From contig NZ_CP034689.1 of assembly GCF_003994415.1 (NCBI RefSeq), positions 434,001-498,000 on the forward strand: DNA of 64,000 nt. The letters are read 5' to 3'. Below are positions 8,227-16,608 of this stretch, piece by piece; positions within the stretch are counted from its first letter, which is position 1, and each line of letters opens with the position of its first letter. The stretch comes from Achromobacter spanius (GTDB lineage Bacteria > Pseudomonadota > Gammaproteobacteria > Burkholderiales > Burkholderiaceae_B). The notes beneath the pieces were generated by a model. That model was not told where the DNA came from. It searched no databases and worked only from the letters and a program-made list of their open reading frames with translations. The position numbers and the translations under genes are program-made.

Positions 8227-8245
8227 CCCGTCCAAGGAGACATGC

Positions 8246-10210
8246 ATGGCCAGTCAATCCCGTCAGCACGCGCTGACGCAAGCGCGCCTGCTGTTCAACC
8301 AGCAGGGAGCGGTGCCCGGCGGCATCGTTGCTGAACCCATCCTGCGATCGTGGCGACGCTGCGCCGACCTGGGCTTTGACATGCGTGGCGTGCGCCGCGC
8401 CGAACTCATGACGCAAGGCGAACTGCGCGAGGCCCAGCAGCGCAACGAAGCGCTGCGCCGGCTGTCCGAACCCGCCATGTCCTACCTGCGCCGCCAGGCC
8501 GGCGGCAATGGCAATCTGGTGATCTTGTCGGACGCGCAAGGGCTGGTGCTGGACAGCGATGGCGACACCAGCTTCGCCAGCCGCGCGTCCCGCGTGGCGC
8601 TGATGCCGGGCGCGCCCTGGGACGAGGCCGCGGCCGGCACCAACGCCATCGGCACCGCGCTGGTCGAAGGCCGACCCATCGCCGTGCATGGCGCGGAACA
8701 TTACTTTGAACCCAATCGCATCCTGACTTGCGCGGCCGTGCCCATCACTGACAGTGAAGGGCGCATGCTGGGGGTGCTGGACCTGTCCAGCCAGGCGCGC
8801 GACGTTCGCCCGGATGTGCTGGCCCTGGTGCGCGCGGCCGTGGATGTGATCGAGCACCGCTTGTTCGAACAAGCCTACGAGCATTACGCCGTGCTGCGCC
8901 TGCATGCCGATGCGTCCGGCCTGGGCGGGCCGGGCGAGGGCTTGCTGGCGTTTCAGGGGGATGTGTTGATTGGCGCGAACCGCCGCGCCTTGCAGGCCTT
9001 GGGCCTGGCCGCGACCGCCTTGGGCGTGTACCGCTACGCCGATGTGTTCGACGGCGAGCTGGAACGCTGCCCAGACGCGGCCGGCCGCGTGCAGGCGCGC
9101 GCGGGCACGAGCTACCACGCGCGCCTGCGGCTGCCGCGTTCGCGTCCGCCGCGACCGGTAGCGCCCGCGTTGCCGCTCAGCGAGCCGCCCACCGAGGCCA
9201 AGCGCCCCGTGGCGCCCAGCTTCGACGCGGCGACCCTGGGCGCGTTGGCGCGTGCCGTGCATTTGTCGGATGCGGGCGTGTCGATTTTGCTGCAAGGCGA
9301 AACCGGCGTGGGCAAGGAAGTGTTCGCCCGCGAATTGCATGCGCGCGGCAAGCGCGCGGCAGGGCCGTTCGTGGCGGTCAATTGCGCGGCGCTGCCCGAA
9401 AGCCTGATCGAATCCGAACTCTTCGGCTACGAGGACGGCGCCTTCACCGGCGCGCGCCGCCAGGGCAGCAAGGGCTTGCTGCGCCAAGCGCACGGCGGGG
9501 TGCTGTTCCTGGATGAAATCGGCGATATGCCGCTGCTGCTGCAATCGCGTTTGCTGCGTGTGCTGCAAACGCGTGAAGTGTCGCCGCTGGGCGCGGCGCG
9601 GCCGGTGCCGGTGGACTTTGCGCTGGTGTGCGCCACCCATCGCCCGCTGGCGCATGAGGGGGCGGATGCGCCGGTGCGTCCTGACCTGTATTTCCGTATC
9701 GCCGAATACACGGTCACGCTGGAACCGCTGCGCGCGCGCGCCGACCGTCTGGAATTGCTGCGCGGGCTATGGGCGGCGCAAGGCCCTGGGCCGATGCTGC
9801 CGCCGCACATTGAAGCGTTGCTGGCGGCGTATCCCTGGCCGGGTAACTACCGGCAACTGGCGGCGGTGCTGCGCAACATGCATGTGTTGGCGGGGCCATC
9901 GGGCGTGGTGGATGCCGACATGCTGCCCGCCGAGTTGTTGCAGGCCAAGGTGTCGCCGACCGCATTGTTGTCGGCTTCGGTGCTGCCGACCTCATCAATG
10001 CCAACCGCGGCCGCGCGTCACGACGATACGGCCGCGCCCGCTTCCGCAAACAGCGGCATGGAAGATCTGCAATCGATCACCGACACGGCGATCCGCGACG
10101 CACTCGCCGCGCACGGCGGCAATGTCAGCCGCGCGGCGCGGGCCCTGGGTGTGCACCGCAGCACCGTGTACCGGCGCGCGGGCGGGCTGGGCTTGCCGCG
10201 ATCACGCTAG
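8246..10210 (+). CDS. AcoR-type sigma-54-dependent transcriptional activator
   Basis: A 654-residue enhancer-binding protein. The N-terminal part (about 60-230) is a GAF-like sensory domain with the AcoR-typical PWDEAAAGTNAIGTAL and ILTCAAVPITDSEGRMLGVLD segments. The AAA+ domain has a Walker A GETGVGKE near residue 352, the sigma-54 contact loop GAFTGA near 400, and LFLDEIGD as Walker B. A Fis-type helix-turn-helix ends the protein (HGGNVSRAARALGVHRSTVYRR). Start 8246 has AAGGAG 6 bases upstream. Divergence from exaC and the sigma-54 promoter suggest it activates aldehyde dehydrogenase in response to acetoin, ethanol or aldehyde; the effector is inferred. Confidence 0.92.
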   Translation: MASQSRQHALTQARLLFNQQGAVPGGIVAEPILRSWRRCADLGFDMRGVRRAELMTQGELREAQQRNEALRRLSEPAMSYLRRQAGGNGNLVILSDAQGLVLDSDGDTSFASRASRVALMPGAPWDEAAAGTNAIGTALVEGRPIAVHGAEHYFEPNRILTCAAVPITDSEGRMLGVLDLSSQARDVRPDVLALVRAAVDVIEHRLFEQAYEHYAVLRLHADASGLGGPGEGLLAFQGDVLIGANRRALQALGLAATALGVYRYADVFDGELERCPDAAGRVQARAGTSYHARLRLPRSRPPRPVAPALPLSEPPTEAKRPVAPSFDAATLGALARAVHLSDAGVSILLQGETGVGKEVFARELHARGKRAAGPFVAVNCAALPESLIESELFGYEDGAFTGARRQGSKGLLRQAHGGVLFLDEIGDMPLLLQSRLLRVLQTREVSPLGAARPVPVDFALVCATHRPLAHEGADAPVRPDLYFRIAEYTVTLEPLRARADRLELLRGLWAAQGPGPMLPPHIEALLAAYPWPGNYRQLAAVLRNMHVLAGPSGVVDADMLPAELLQAKVSPTALLSASVLPTSSMPTAAARHDDTAAPASANSGMEDLQSITDTAIRDALAAHGGNVSRAARALGVHRSTVYRRAGGLGLPRSR

Positions 10211-10277
10211 GCCCTGGACCTCTTGGCTTTGGACATATCGGCCCTGGATGTCTGGGCCATGACGTCTGGCCCATGAC

Positions 10278-10298
10278 CTCTGGGCCCCTGGCCCAGAG
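10278..10298. terminator. Hairpin between the convergent activator and trpC genes
   Basis: A perfect 9-bp inverted repeat (10278-10286 with 10290-10298) around a 3-nt loop lies between two convergent genes. There is no clear uridine run on either strand, so it may act as a weak bidirectional terminator or a 3'-end stabiliser. Confidence 0.45.
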
Positions 10299-10309
10299 CC
10301 CGTGGCGCC

Positions 10310-11098
10310 TTAGTGCATCAGGCGGGCAAGTTCGCTGCCCGGGTCCTTGGCGCGCATGAAGGCTTCACCCACCAGGAAGGCGTTGACCTGGTGGTCGCGC
10401 ATGAGCTTGACGTCTTCGGGCTTGAGAATGCCGCTTTCGGTCACGACGCGCTTGCCCGCCGGAATGTTGGGCAGCAGGTCCAGCGTGTTCTTCAGGCTGG
10501 TTTCGAAGGTGCGCAGGTTGCGGTTGTTGATGCCCAAAAGCGGCGTCTTCATCGTCAGCGCCACGTCCAGTTCACGGGCGTCATGCACTTCCACCAGCAC
10601 GTCCATGCCCAGTTCCATCGCCAGCGTTTCGTAGTCGCGCAATTGCGACGGCGTCAACGCGGCCACGATCAGCAGCACGCAGTCGGCGCCCATCGCGCGT
10701 GCGGCGATGATCTGATAGGAGTCGATCACGAAGTCCTTGCGCAGCACGGGCAGCGAGCAGGCCGCGCGCGCCTGGCGCAGGTGGTCGTGCGAACCCTGGA
10801 AGAACTGCACGTCGGTCAGCACCGACAGGCAGGCCGCGCCATGCACGGCATAGGACGACGCAATGTCCGCGGGGGCGAAGGTGTCGCGCAGCACGCCTTT
10901 GGACGGTGATGCTTTCTTGATTTCAGCGATGACGCCGGCCTTGCCCTGCGAGATCTTGTCTTCGATGGCTTGCGCGAAACCGCGCACGTCCTGGCGAGCC
11001 TGCGCTTCGCGCAGGACTTCGGCTTCGCTGCGCATCTGGCGAGCGGCGGCGACTTCCTCGACCTTGACGGCGAGGATCTTCGCGAGAATATCGTTCAT
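10310..11098 (-). CDS. trpC: Indole-3-glycerol-phosphate synthase
   Basis: TrpC closes the indole ring, converting CdRP to indole-3-glycerol phosphate in tryptophan synthesis. The 262 residues form a single TIM barrel. The family motifs AEIKKASPSKG (about 60), LRKDFVIDSYQI (about 120), GINNRNL and TESGI are all present. It is a monofunctional TrpC, not fused to TrpF. Its ATG overlaps the trpD stop by 4 bp (ATGA), and it is the last gene of the trpE-G-D-C block. Confidence 0.97.
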   Translation of the reverse strand: MNDILAKILAVKVEEVAAARQMRSEAEVLREAQARQDVRGFAQAIEDKISQGKAGVIAEIKKASPSKGVLRDTFAPADIASSYAVHGAACLSVLTDVQFFQGSHDHLRQARAACSLPVLRKDFVIDSYQIIAARAMGADCVLLIVAALTPSQLRDYETLAMELGMDVLVEVHDARELDVALTMKTPLLGINNRNLRTFETSLKNTLDLLPNIPAGKRVVTESGILKPEDVKLMRDHQVNAFLVGEAFMRAKDPGSELARLMH

Positions 11099-12126
11099 TT
11101 CTGGAATTTCCGGGTATATGCGCAGAATTCTTCCAGCTTGGCTCGCGCCGCGCCGGTGGCGATCAGTTCAAATGCTAGCGCTAAGGCTTCGGGAATGGAA
11201 TCGGCTTTATTGCCGGCGTAGATGGCAAGTCCTGCATTCAGGGCGACGATGTCGCGGGCCGTGCCCTCGACATTTTCCAGCGCCTCGATGACAAGTTCGC
11301 GTGACTGCTCGCGATTGGACACCTTGATGGACCGGTTGGACATCATGGATAGCCCGTAGTCCTCGGGGTGGATTTCATATTCCCGTATTTGACCATCTTT
11401 CAGCTCGCCCACCAGCGTAGCCCCGCCCAGCGAGGCTTCGTCCATGCCGTCCTTGCCATGCACCACCAGCACATGGCGCGAACCCAGCCGTTCCAGCACG
11501 CGCACCTGGATGCCGACCAGGTCAGGGTGGAACACGCCCATCAACTGGTTGGCGGCGCCGGCCGGATTGGTCAGGGGGCCGAGAATATTGAAGATGGTGC
11601 GTACGCCCAATTCCTTGCGCACGGCGGCCACGTTCTTCATGGCGCCGTGATGCGCGGGCGCGAACATGAAGCCGATGCCGGTGGCCTGGATGCATTCGGC
11701 CACTTCGTCGGGCGTCAGCACCAGATTGGCGCCCAGTGCTTCCAGCACGTCGGCGCTGCCGCTGGACGACGAGGCGCTGCGGTTGCCGTGCTTGGCAATC
11801 GGCACGCCGGCCGCCGCCGCCACGAACATGGCGGTGGTCGAGATGTTGAAAGTGTGGCTGCCGTCGCCGCCCGTGCCGCACATGTCCAGCAGGTCTTGCG
11901 GGTTGGGCGTGACGACCGGCGTGGCGAACTCGCGCATGACCTGCGCGGCGGCGGTGATCTCGCCAATGGTTTCCTTTTTGACGCGCAGGCCCATCAAGAG
12001 CGCGCTGGCGATCTGCGGCGACATCTCGCCGCGCATCAGCATGCGCATCAGATGCAGCATTTCGTCGTGGAAAATTTCGCGGTGTTCAATGCAGCGCGTC
12101 AGGGCTTCGGTGGGGGAAATGGTCAC
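11095..12126 (-). CDS. trpD: Anthranilate phosphoribosyltransferase
   Basis: TrpD transfers phosphoribose from PRPP to anthranilate. The 343-residue product shows the diphosphate-binding CGTGGDG motif near residue 80, the KHGNRS segment, and GPLTNP. I chose the GTG at 12126 because AAGGA lies about 7 bases upstream and the resulting N-terminus (TISPTEALTRCIEHREIFHDE) is typical; the frame remains open upstream into trpG sequence. It is coupled to trpC by a 4-bp overlap and begins 17 bp after trpG. Confidence 0.96.
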   Translation of the reverse strand: MTISPTEALTRCIEHREIFHDEMLHLMRMLMRGEMSPQIASALLMGLRVKKETIGEITAAAQVMREFATPVVTPNPQDLLDMCGTGGDGSHTFNISTTAMFVAAAAGVPIAKHGNRSASSSSGSADVLEALGANLVLTPDEVAECIQATGIGFMFAPAHHGAMKNVAAVRKELGVRTIFNILGPLTNPAGAANQLMGVFHPDLVGIQVRVLERLGSRHVLVVHGKDGMDEASLGGATLVGELKDGQIREYEIHPEDYGLSMMSNRSIKVSNREQSRELVIEALENVEGTARDIVALNAGLAIYAGNKADSIPEALALAFELIATGAARAKLEEFCAYTRKFQK

Positions 12127-12143
12127 GGTGCGTCCTTCTTGTC

Positions 12144-12710
12144 TTAGGCGAGGTTCAGGAAATTGCGCAGCAGGGCATGGCCGTGTTCGCTGAGCACGGA
12201 CTCGGGGTGAAACTGTACTCCGTACAGCGGCAGGGTCTTGTGGCGCACACCCATGATGTCGCCGTCGGGCGCCGTGGCCGTCACGGCCAGGCAGTCGGGC
12301 AGGGTGGCGGGGTCGATGGTCAGCGAGTTGTAACGGATCACGGTGTACGGCGTGGGCAGGTCGGTGAAGATGTCGGTGCCGGTGTGCGAGATCTGCACCG
12401 TCTTGCCGTGCATGATCTGCTGGGCGCGCACGATGTCGCCGCCGTAGGCCGCGCCAATGGCCTGATGGCCCAGGCATACGCCCAGAATCGGCTTCTTGCC
12501 GGCAAACGCCTGGATGGCGGCCACTGAAATACCGGCTTCAGCAGGCGAGCACGGGCCGGGCGACACGCAGATGCGGTCGGGGTTCAGCGCGCTGATCTCT
12601 TCCAGCGTGATCTGGTCGTTGCGCGCCACGCGCACGTCTTCGCCGAGTTCGCCAAAGTACTGGACCAGGTTGTAGGTAAACGAATCGTAGTTATCAATCA
12701 TCAACAGCAT
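12144..12710 (-). CDS. trpG: Anthranilate synthase component II (glutamine amidotransferase)
   Basis: TrpG supplies ammonia from glutamine to TrpE. This 188-residue class I amidotransferase has the nucleophile Cys79 in GVCLGHQ and the His168/Glu170 pair in QFHPES. The N-terminus MLLMIDNYDSFTYNLVQYF is characteristic. In many bacteria the same subunit also serves aminodeoxychorismate synthase (PabA role). It lies 42 bp downstream of trpE. Confidence 0.96.
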   Translation of the reverse strand: MLLMIDNYDSFTYNLVQYFGELGEDVRVARNDQITLEEISALNPDRICVSPGPCSPAEAGISVAAIQAFAGKKPILGVCLGHQAIGAAYGGDIVRAQQIMHGKTVQISHTGTDIFTDLPTPYTVIRYNSLTIDPATLPDCLAVTATAPDGDIMGVRHKTLPLYGVQFHPESVLSEHGHALLRNFLNLA

Positions 12711-12752
12711 TTTTTTCTCCGTGCGGGCGGTGTCGTCTGGCCGGGGCCGGGA

Positions 12753-14273
12753 TCAGATGGGTTCGTCCAGGCCGTGCTGGACCTGCTCGGCGGCGCGCAG
12801 CACCGCGCGGGCCTTGGCTTCGGTTTCAGCGTATTCGGCTTCGGGGTTGGAGTCGGCCACGATGCCGGCGGCGGCTTGCACGTACAGCGTGCCGTCCTTG
12901 ATGACGCCGGTGCGAATGGCGATGGCCACGTCCATTTCACCGCCATAGCTCAGGTAGCCCGCAGCCCCGCCGTAGATGCCGCGGCGCACGGGTTCCAGTT
13001 CGTCGATGATCTTCATGGCTTCCACCTTGGGCGCGCCCGTCAGGGTGCCGGCGGGGAAGGATGCGCGCAGCACGTCCATGCTGCTCATGCCGGGGTTCAG
13101 GTTGCCGGTGACGTTGGACACCAGGTGCATCACGTGCGAATAGCGTTCGATGACCATGGTGTCGCTGACCTTGACCGAGCCCACTTCAGCCACGCGACCC
13201 ACGTCGTTGCGCGCCAGGTCGATCAGCATCACATGTTCGGCCACTTCCTTGGGGTCGGCCTTCAGTTCGGCGGCCAGCGCCGCGTCTTCCTGGGGCGTGG
13301 CGCCGCGCTTGCGGGTGCCGGCCAGCGGGCGAATGGTGATCTGCGATTTCGGCACGCCGTTGTCCACCACGCTTTCCTGGCGCACCAGGATCTCGGGCGA
13401 CGCGCCCACCACCTGGAAGTCGCCGAAGTTCCAGAAGTACATGTAGGGCGAGGGGTTCAGCGAACGCAGCGCGCGGTAGAGGGACAGCGGGGAATCACGG
13501 AACGGCTTGGCGATGACTTGGCCGATCTGCACCTGCATCAGGTCGCCGGCGGCAATGTGTTCCTTGGCGCGGTGCACGGCGGCCAGATAGTCTTCTTTCT
13601 TGAAGTCGCGCCGTTCTTCGGTCTGCATGCTGGCGTGGCTGTACGGAATTTCAACAGGGCGTCGCAGGCGGGCGCGCAGGTCATGCAGGCGCTGCTGGGC
13701 GCGGCTGTAGGATTCGGGCTGGCTGGGGTCGGCGTACACCATCAGGTAGATGCGGCCGGCCAGGTTGTCGACGATGACCAGTTCATCCACATGCATCAGC
13801 ATCAGGTCGGGCGTACCGCCTTCCATGCCGGCCGGGAACGGTTTGACGGCAGGCCCCAGGCAGGGCTCGATGTGGCGCACGGTGTCGTAGCCGAAGTAGC
13901 CGGCCAGGCCGCCGCAAAAGCGCGGCATGCCCGGGCGCAGCGCCACCTTGAAACGGCTTTGGTATTGCTCGATGAAGGCCAGCGGGTCGCCTTCGTGCGT
14001 TTCCACCACCTTGCCGTCGTGCAGCACTTCCGTCAGCGTGCCGCTGGCGCGGATCACGGTGCGGGCGGGCAGGCCGATGAAGGAATAGCGACCGAAGCGC
14101 TCGCCGCCCACCACGGATTCCATCAGGCAGGTCATGCGGCCGGCCAAGGGGCCCGCGTGCGCCAGCTTCAGGTAGATGCCCAGCGGGGTATCCAGGTCGG
14201 CGTAGGTTTCGGCCACCAGCGGGATGCGGTTGTAGCCTTGTGCGGCGAGGGCCTTGAATTCGATTTCGGTCAT
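12753..14273 (-). CDS. trpE: Anthranilate synthase component I
   Basis: TrpE converts chorismate to anthranilate with ammonia from TrpG, the first committed step of tryptophan synthesis. The 506-residue protein has the N-terminal regulatory segment with LMESVVGGERFGRYSFIG (tryptophan feedback site region). The chorismate-binding core has DLARNDVGRVAEVG and FPAGTLTGAPKVEAM. A leader peptide with Trp codons and a rho-independent terminator precede it, so expression is controlled by attenuation as well as, probably, feedback inhibition. Confidence 0.97.
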   Translation of the reverse strand: MTEIEFKALAAQGYNRIPLVAETYADLDTPLGIYLKLAHAGPLAGRMTCLMESVVGGERFGRYSFIGLPARTVIRASGTLTEVLHDGKVVETHEGDPLAFIEQYQSRFKVALRPGMPRFCGGLAGYFGYDTVRHIEPCLGPAVKPFPAGMEGGTPDLMLMHVDELVIVDNLAGRIYLMVYADPSQPESYSRAQQRLHDLRARLRRPVEIPYSHASMQTEERRDFKKEDYLAAVHRAKEHIAAGDLMQVQIGQVIAKPFRDSPLSLYRALRSLNPSPYMYFWNFGDFQVVGASPEILVRQESVVDNGVPKSQITIRPLAGTRKRGATPQEDAALAAELKADPKEVAEHVMLIDLARNDVGRVAEVGSVKVSDTMVIERYSHVMHLVSNVTGNLNPGMSSMDVLRASFPAGTLTGAPKVEAMKIIDELEPVRRGIYGGAAGYLSYGGEMDVAIAIRTGVIKDGTLYVQAAAGIVADSNPEAEYAETEAKARAVLRAAEQVQHGLDEPI

Positions 14274-14321
14274 GTCGGGTCTCGTGAGCGATTTTTGATT
14301 TGCTTTCAGACCGGGCGCACA

Positions 14322-14358
14322 ACAAAAAAGCCCGGTCCAGGTGTCTGGTTCCGGGCTT
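14322..14358 (-). terminator. trp attenuator: rho-independent terminator in the trpE leader
   Basis: On the minus strand, the arm at 14351-14357 pairs perfectly with 14329-14335 (AGCCCGG/CCGGGCT), with an inner 4-bp helix closing the loop. The stem is followed by a run of seven U residues. It lies between the trpL stop (14418) and the trpE start (14273), the expected place for the attenuator stem of the trp leader. Confidence 0.9.
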
Positions 14359-14417
14359 GGCTCTGTGTTTACACAGCTACGGCACTAGGCGGCATACGCG
14401 TCCAGGGCCGGGAGGGA

Positions 14418-14492
14418 TCATCGCCACCCGGAAGACAAACGCCACCAGCGCCACGAGGCGCTGAGCATTTGGTTCTGGGGGTAGGCGTTCAT
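14418..14492 (-). CDS. trpL: trp operon leader peptide
   Basis: A 24-codon frame upstream of the attenuator encodes MNAYPQNQMLSASWRWWRLS and then SGWR. It contains four Trp codons, three within a four-residue stretch (W-R-W-W) and one as the second-last residue. Ribosome stalling at these codons under Trp-tRNA shortage would favour antitermination. No strong Shine-Dalgarno is visible before the first ATG (14492); an internal ATG at codon 9 is an alternative start giving 16 residues. Spacing to the terminator and to trpE fits classic attenuation. Confidence 0.85.
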   Translation of the reverse strand: MNAYPQNQMLSASWRWWRLSSGWR

Positions 14493-14567
14493 TGATCTGG
14501 CTGTGTATTCAGGTATTGGGGTATTGCGGCTGTTGTCGATGTACCGATGTTCAGTTTGCAGCACCGA

Positions 14568-15275
14568 TCAGCAGGCGATTTTCGCGGCGTTCTGGTTTTG
14601 GTTCCAGAGCGCCACCCACTGGGCGGCGTCAACAAGCGTGTCAACTATACCATCGACATCCAGCTCTCGCACGTCACGACCTTCGTTGTAGCCATAAGGC
14701 ACCACCAGCACCTGCGTGCCGGCCGTGCGGCCCGCCTGGGCGTCGTTGATGGAGTCGCCGATGGTGACGGCTTCGCCCACCGCCACGCCCAGCAGCTCGC
14801 AGGCGTGCACGACCTGGTCCGGGTCAGGCTTGCGGCGCACGCAGGTGTCACCGCAGACGACCGCGTCGAAAAAGCCCGCCAAGCCGGTGCGCTGCAACAG
14901 CGGCAGCGTGAATTCGGTGGGCTTGTTGGTGACGACGGCCAGCTTCAGGCCCTGGTCGCGCAGGTGCTTCAGGCCGTCGATGACGCCGGGGTAGATCTGG
15001 GCGCGCTCGCCGTTGACCAGATGATAGTGGCGGTAGAAGGACTCGCGGGCGCGGGCAAATTCCTCGGCCGACGGATCGGGGGCGTCCAGGCTGCCTGCCA
15101 GGCTGCGCCGGATGAGGTTGTCGACGCCCTTGCCCACGAAGGTGGCCACCACGTCTTGGCGCAGCACGGTCATGCCAAGGTCCACGCGCATGGCGTTGGC
15201 GGCGAATGCCAGGTCGGGAATGGAGTCCAGCAGGGTGCCGTCCAGGTCCAGCAGCGCGGCGCGAAAAGCGGTCAT
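14568..15275 (-). CDS. gph: Phosphoglycolate phosphatase
   Basis: The 235-residue HAD-superfamily phosphatase has nucleophile Asp10 and Asp12 in LLDLDGTLLDS, the VVTNKP motif, the conserved KPDPD lysine segment, and GDSINDAQAG as the metal-binding motif. Gph removes phosphate from 2-phosphoglycolate, a product of DNA repair and of side reactions. Its place between rpe and the trp operon on the same strand (rpe-gph-trpE) is a recurrent proteobacterial arrangement and strengthens the name. Confidence 0.93.
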   Translation of the reverse strand: MTAFRAALLDLDGTLLDSIPDLAFAANAMRVDLGMTVLRQDVVATFVGKGVDNLIRRSLAGSLDAPDPSAEEFARARESFYRHYHLVNGERAQIYPGVIDGLKHLRDQGLKLAVVTNKPTEFTLPLLQRTGLAGFFDAVVCGDTCVRRKPDPDQVVHACELLGVAVGEAVTIGDSINDAQAGRTAGTQVLVVPYGYNEGRDVRELDVDGIVDTLVDAAQWVALWNQNQNAAKIAC

Positions 15276-15293
15276 GTCGATTCTTCCTGGGGC

Positions 15294-16022
15294 TTAGACG
15301 GCGGTGGTTTCGCCGATGGCGATCTGTTCGCGCATGGACTTGATGATGCCGGCGTAGTCCGGCTTGCCGAAAATGGCGGAGCCGGCCACGAAGGTGTCGG
15401 CGCCCGCGCGGCGGATTTCGGCGATGTTGTCGATTTTGACGCCGCCGTCCACTTGCAGCACGATTTCCTGGCCGCCCGCCTGGGTCCAGGCGTCGATCCG
15501 GGCGCGCGCTTCGCGCAGCTTGGTCAGCGCGCCGGGAATGAAGCTCTGGCCGCCAAAGCCCGGGTTCACCGACATGATCAGGATCAGGTCGATCTTGTCC
15601 ATGACGTAGTCCAGGTACGACAGCGGCGTGGCGGGGTTGAAGACCAGGCCGGCCTTACAGCCGTTTTCGCGGATGAGCGACAGCGTGCGGTCCACGTGGC
15701 GGCTGGCATCAGGGTGGAAGCTAATGTAGTCGGCGCCCGCCTTGGCGAACATCGGCACCAGGTCGTCCACCGGCTCAACCATCAGATGCACGTCAATCGG
15801 CACCTGCACATGGGGGCGGATCGCCGCGCACACCATCGGACCGATGGTCAGATTGGGGACATAGTGGTTGTCCATCACGTCCACGTGGATCCAGTCTGCG
15901 CCGGCGGCGACAACGTTGCGGACTTCCTCGCCCAGACGGGCGAAGTCAGCCGACAGGATGCTGGGGGTGATGCGAGTGGAGGCCATGGAGGATGACATGA
16001 TGTTCGGGATTGGGGAGGGCAT
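15294..16022 (-). CDS. rpe: Ribulose-phosphate 3-epimerase
   Basis: Rpe interconverts ribulose 5-phosphate and xylulose 5-phosphate in the pentose phosphate pathway. The TIM-barrel motifs are clear: PSILSADFARLGEEV at the start, DWIHVDVMDNHYVPNLTIGP, HLMVEP, MSVNPGFGGQSF and VDGGV. The start is uncertain: ATG codons at 16022, 15998 and 15986 are in frame, none with a good ribosome site. The 15986 start gives 230 residues, nearest the family norm. It is followed by gph, 18 bp away. Confidence 0.93.
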   Translation of the reverse strand: MPSPIPNIMSSSMASTRITPSILSADFARLGEEVRNVVAAGADWIHVDVMDNHYVPNLTIGPMVCAAIRPHVQVPIDVHLMVEPVDDLVPMFAKAGADYISFHPDASRHVDRTLSLIRENGCKAGLVFNPATPLSYLDYVMDKIDLILIMSVNPGFGGQSFIPGALTKLREARARIDAWTQAGGQEIVLQVDGGVKIDNIAEIRRAGADTFVAGSAIFGKPDYAGIIKSMREQIAIGETTAV

Positions 16023-16184
16023 AATGTGCCATTATTGCAGTTTGAGGCGCGGGTTCGGGCAAGGCCCGGTTTCGCGGGACCGAAATCTGCGTCTCTTATA
16101 CACGTTCCCATACGTCTCCCAAATGTCTCCCAAGCGCCCGGCGCCGTTCTGTGGCCCGGGGCGTCCAGCCACACAGGAAGGACT

Positions 16185-16559
16185 GTGAAACCTTACGACC
16201 TGAGCGTCTCTGTCTCTCCGCGCTTCGTGCCTGAACAGTCTGATCCCAGCGAACAGCAATTCGTCTTTGCCTATACCGTGCGCATCACCAATACGGGCGA
16301 GCATCCCGCCCAGGTGATCAGCCGCCACTGGGTCATCACCGACGGCAACCAGCGCGTGCAGGAAGTGCGCGGGCTGGGTATTGTGGGCCAGCAGCCCCTG
16401 TTGGCGCCCGGCGAAACCTTCGAATACACCAGCGGCTGTCCGCTGCCCACGCCAGTGGGCACGATGCGTGGCACCTACCATTGCGTTGGCGAAAACGGCA
16501 TTCCGTTCGAAGTGCCGATCTCGGAATTCGTCCTGGCCATGCCTCGCACCCTGCATTGA
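16185..16559 (+). CDS. apaG: ApaG domain protein
   Basis: The 124-residue protein has the ApaG fibronectin-III-like fold signature: FAYTVRITNTGEHPAQVISR, HWVITDGNQRVQEVRGLGIVG, GETFEYTSGCPLPTPVGTM. The biochemical role of ApaG is poorly defined; in Escherichia coli it is linked to the apaH/ksgA operon. I chose the GTG at 16185 because AGGAAGG lies just upstream and the length then matches the family; the frame is open further upstream. It is divergent from rpe and 49 bp before mltA. Confidence 0.93.
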   Translation: MKPYDLSVSVSPRFVPEQSDPSEQQFVFAYTVRITNTGEHPAQVISRHWVITDGNQRVQEVRGLGIVGQQPLLAPGETFEYTSGCPLPTPVGTMRGTYHCVGENGIPFEVPISEFVLAMPRTLH

Positions 16560-16608
16560 ATGGTCCGCCCGTCGCCCGTAGCCCGTCGCCTGCTTTTTCC
16601 CTTTGCTC

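Noticed and set aside
8177..9655. 492-codon minus-strand frame opposite the AcoR-like gene
   Set aside because: Shadow frame; would cover the sigma-54 control region and the activator gene, both of which have strong independent support.
12774..14495. 573-codon plus-strand frame opposite trpE
   Set aside because: Antisense shadow of trpE and the trp leader; no ribosome site, and the product is rich in His, Gln and Gly as typical for GC-rich shadow frames.
16026..16184. N-terminal extension of ApaG
   Set aside because: The open frame upstream of GTG 16185 has no ribosome site, and the conserved ApaG domain begins at the GTG, which has a good one.
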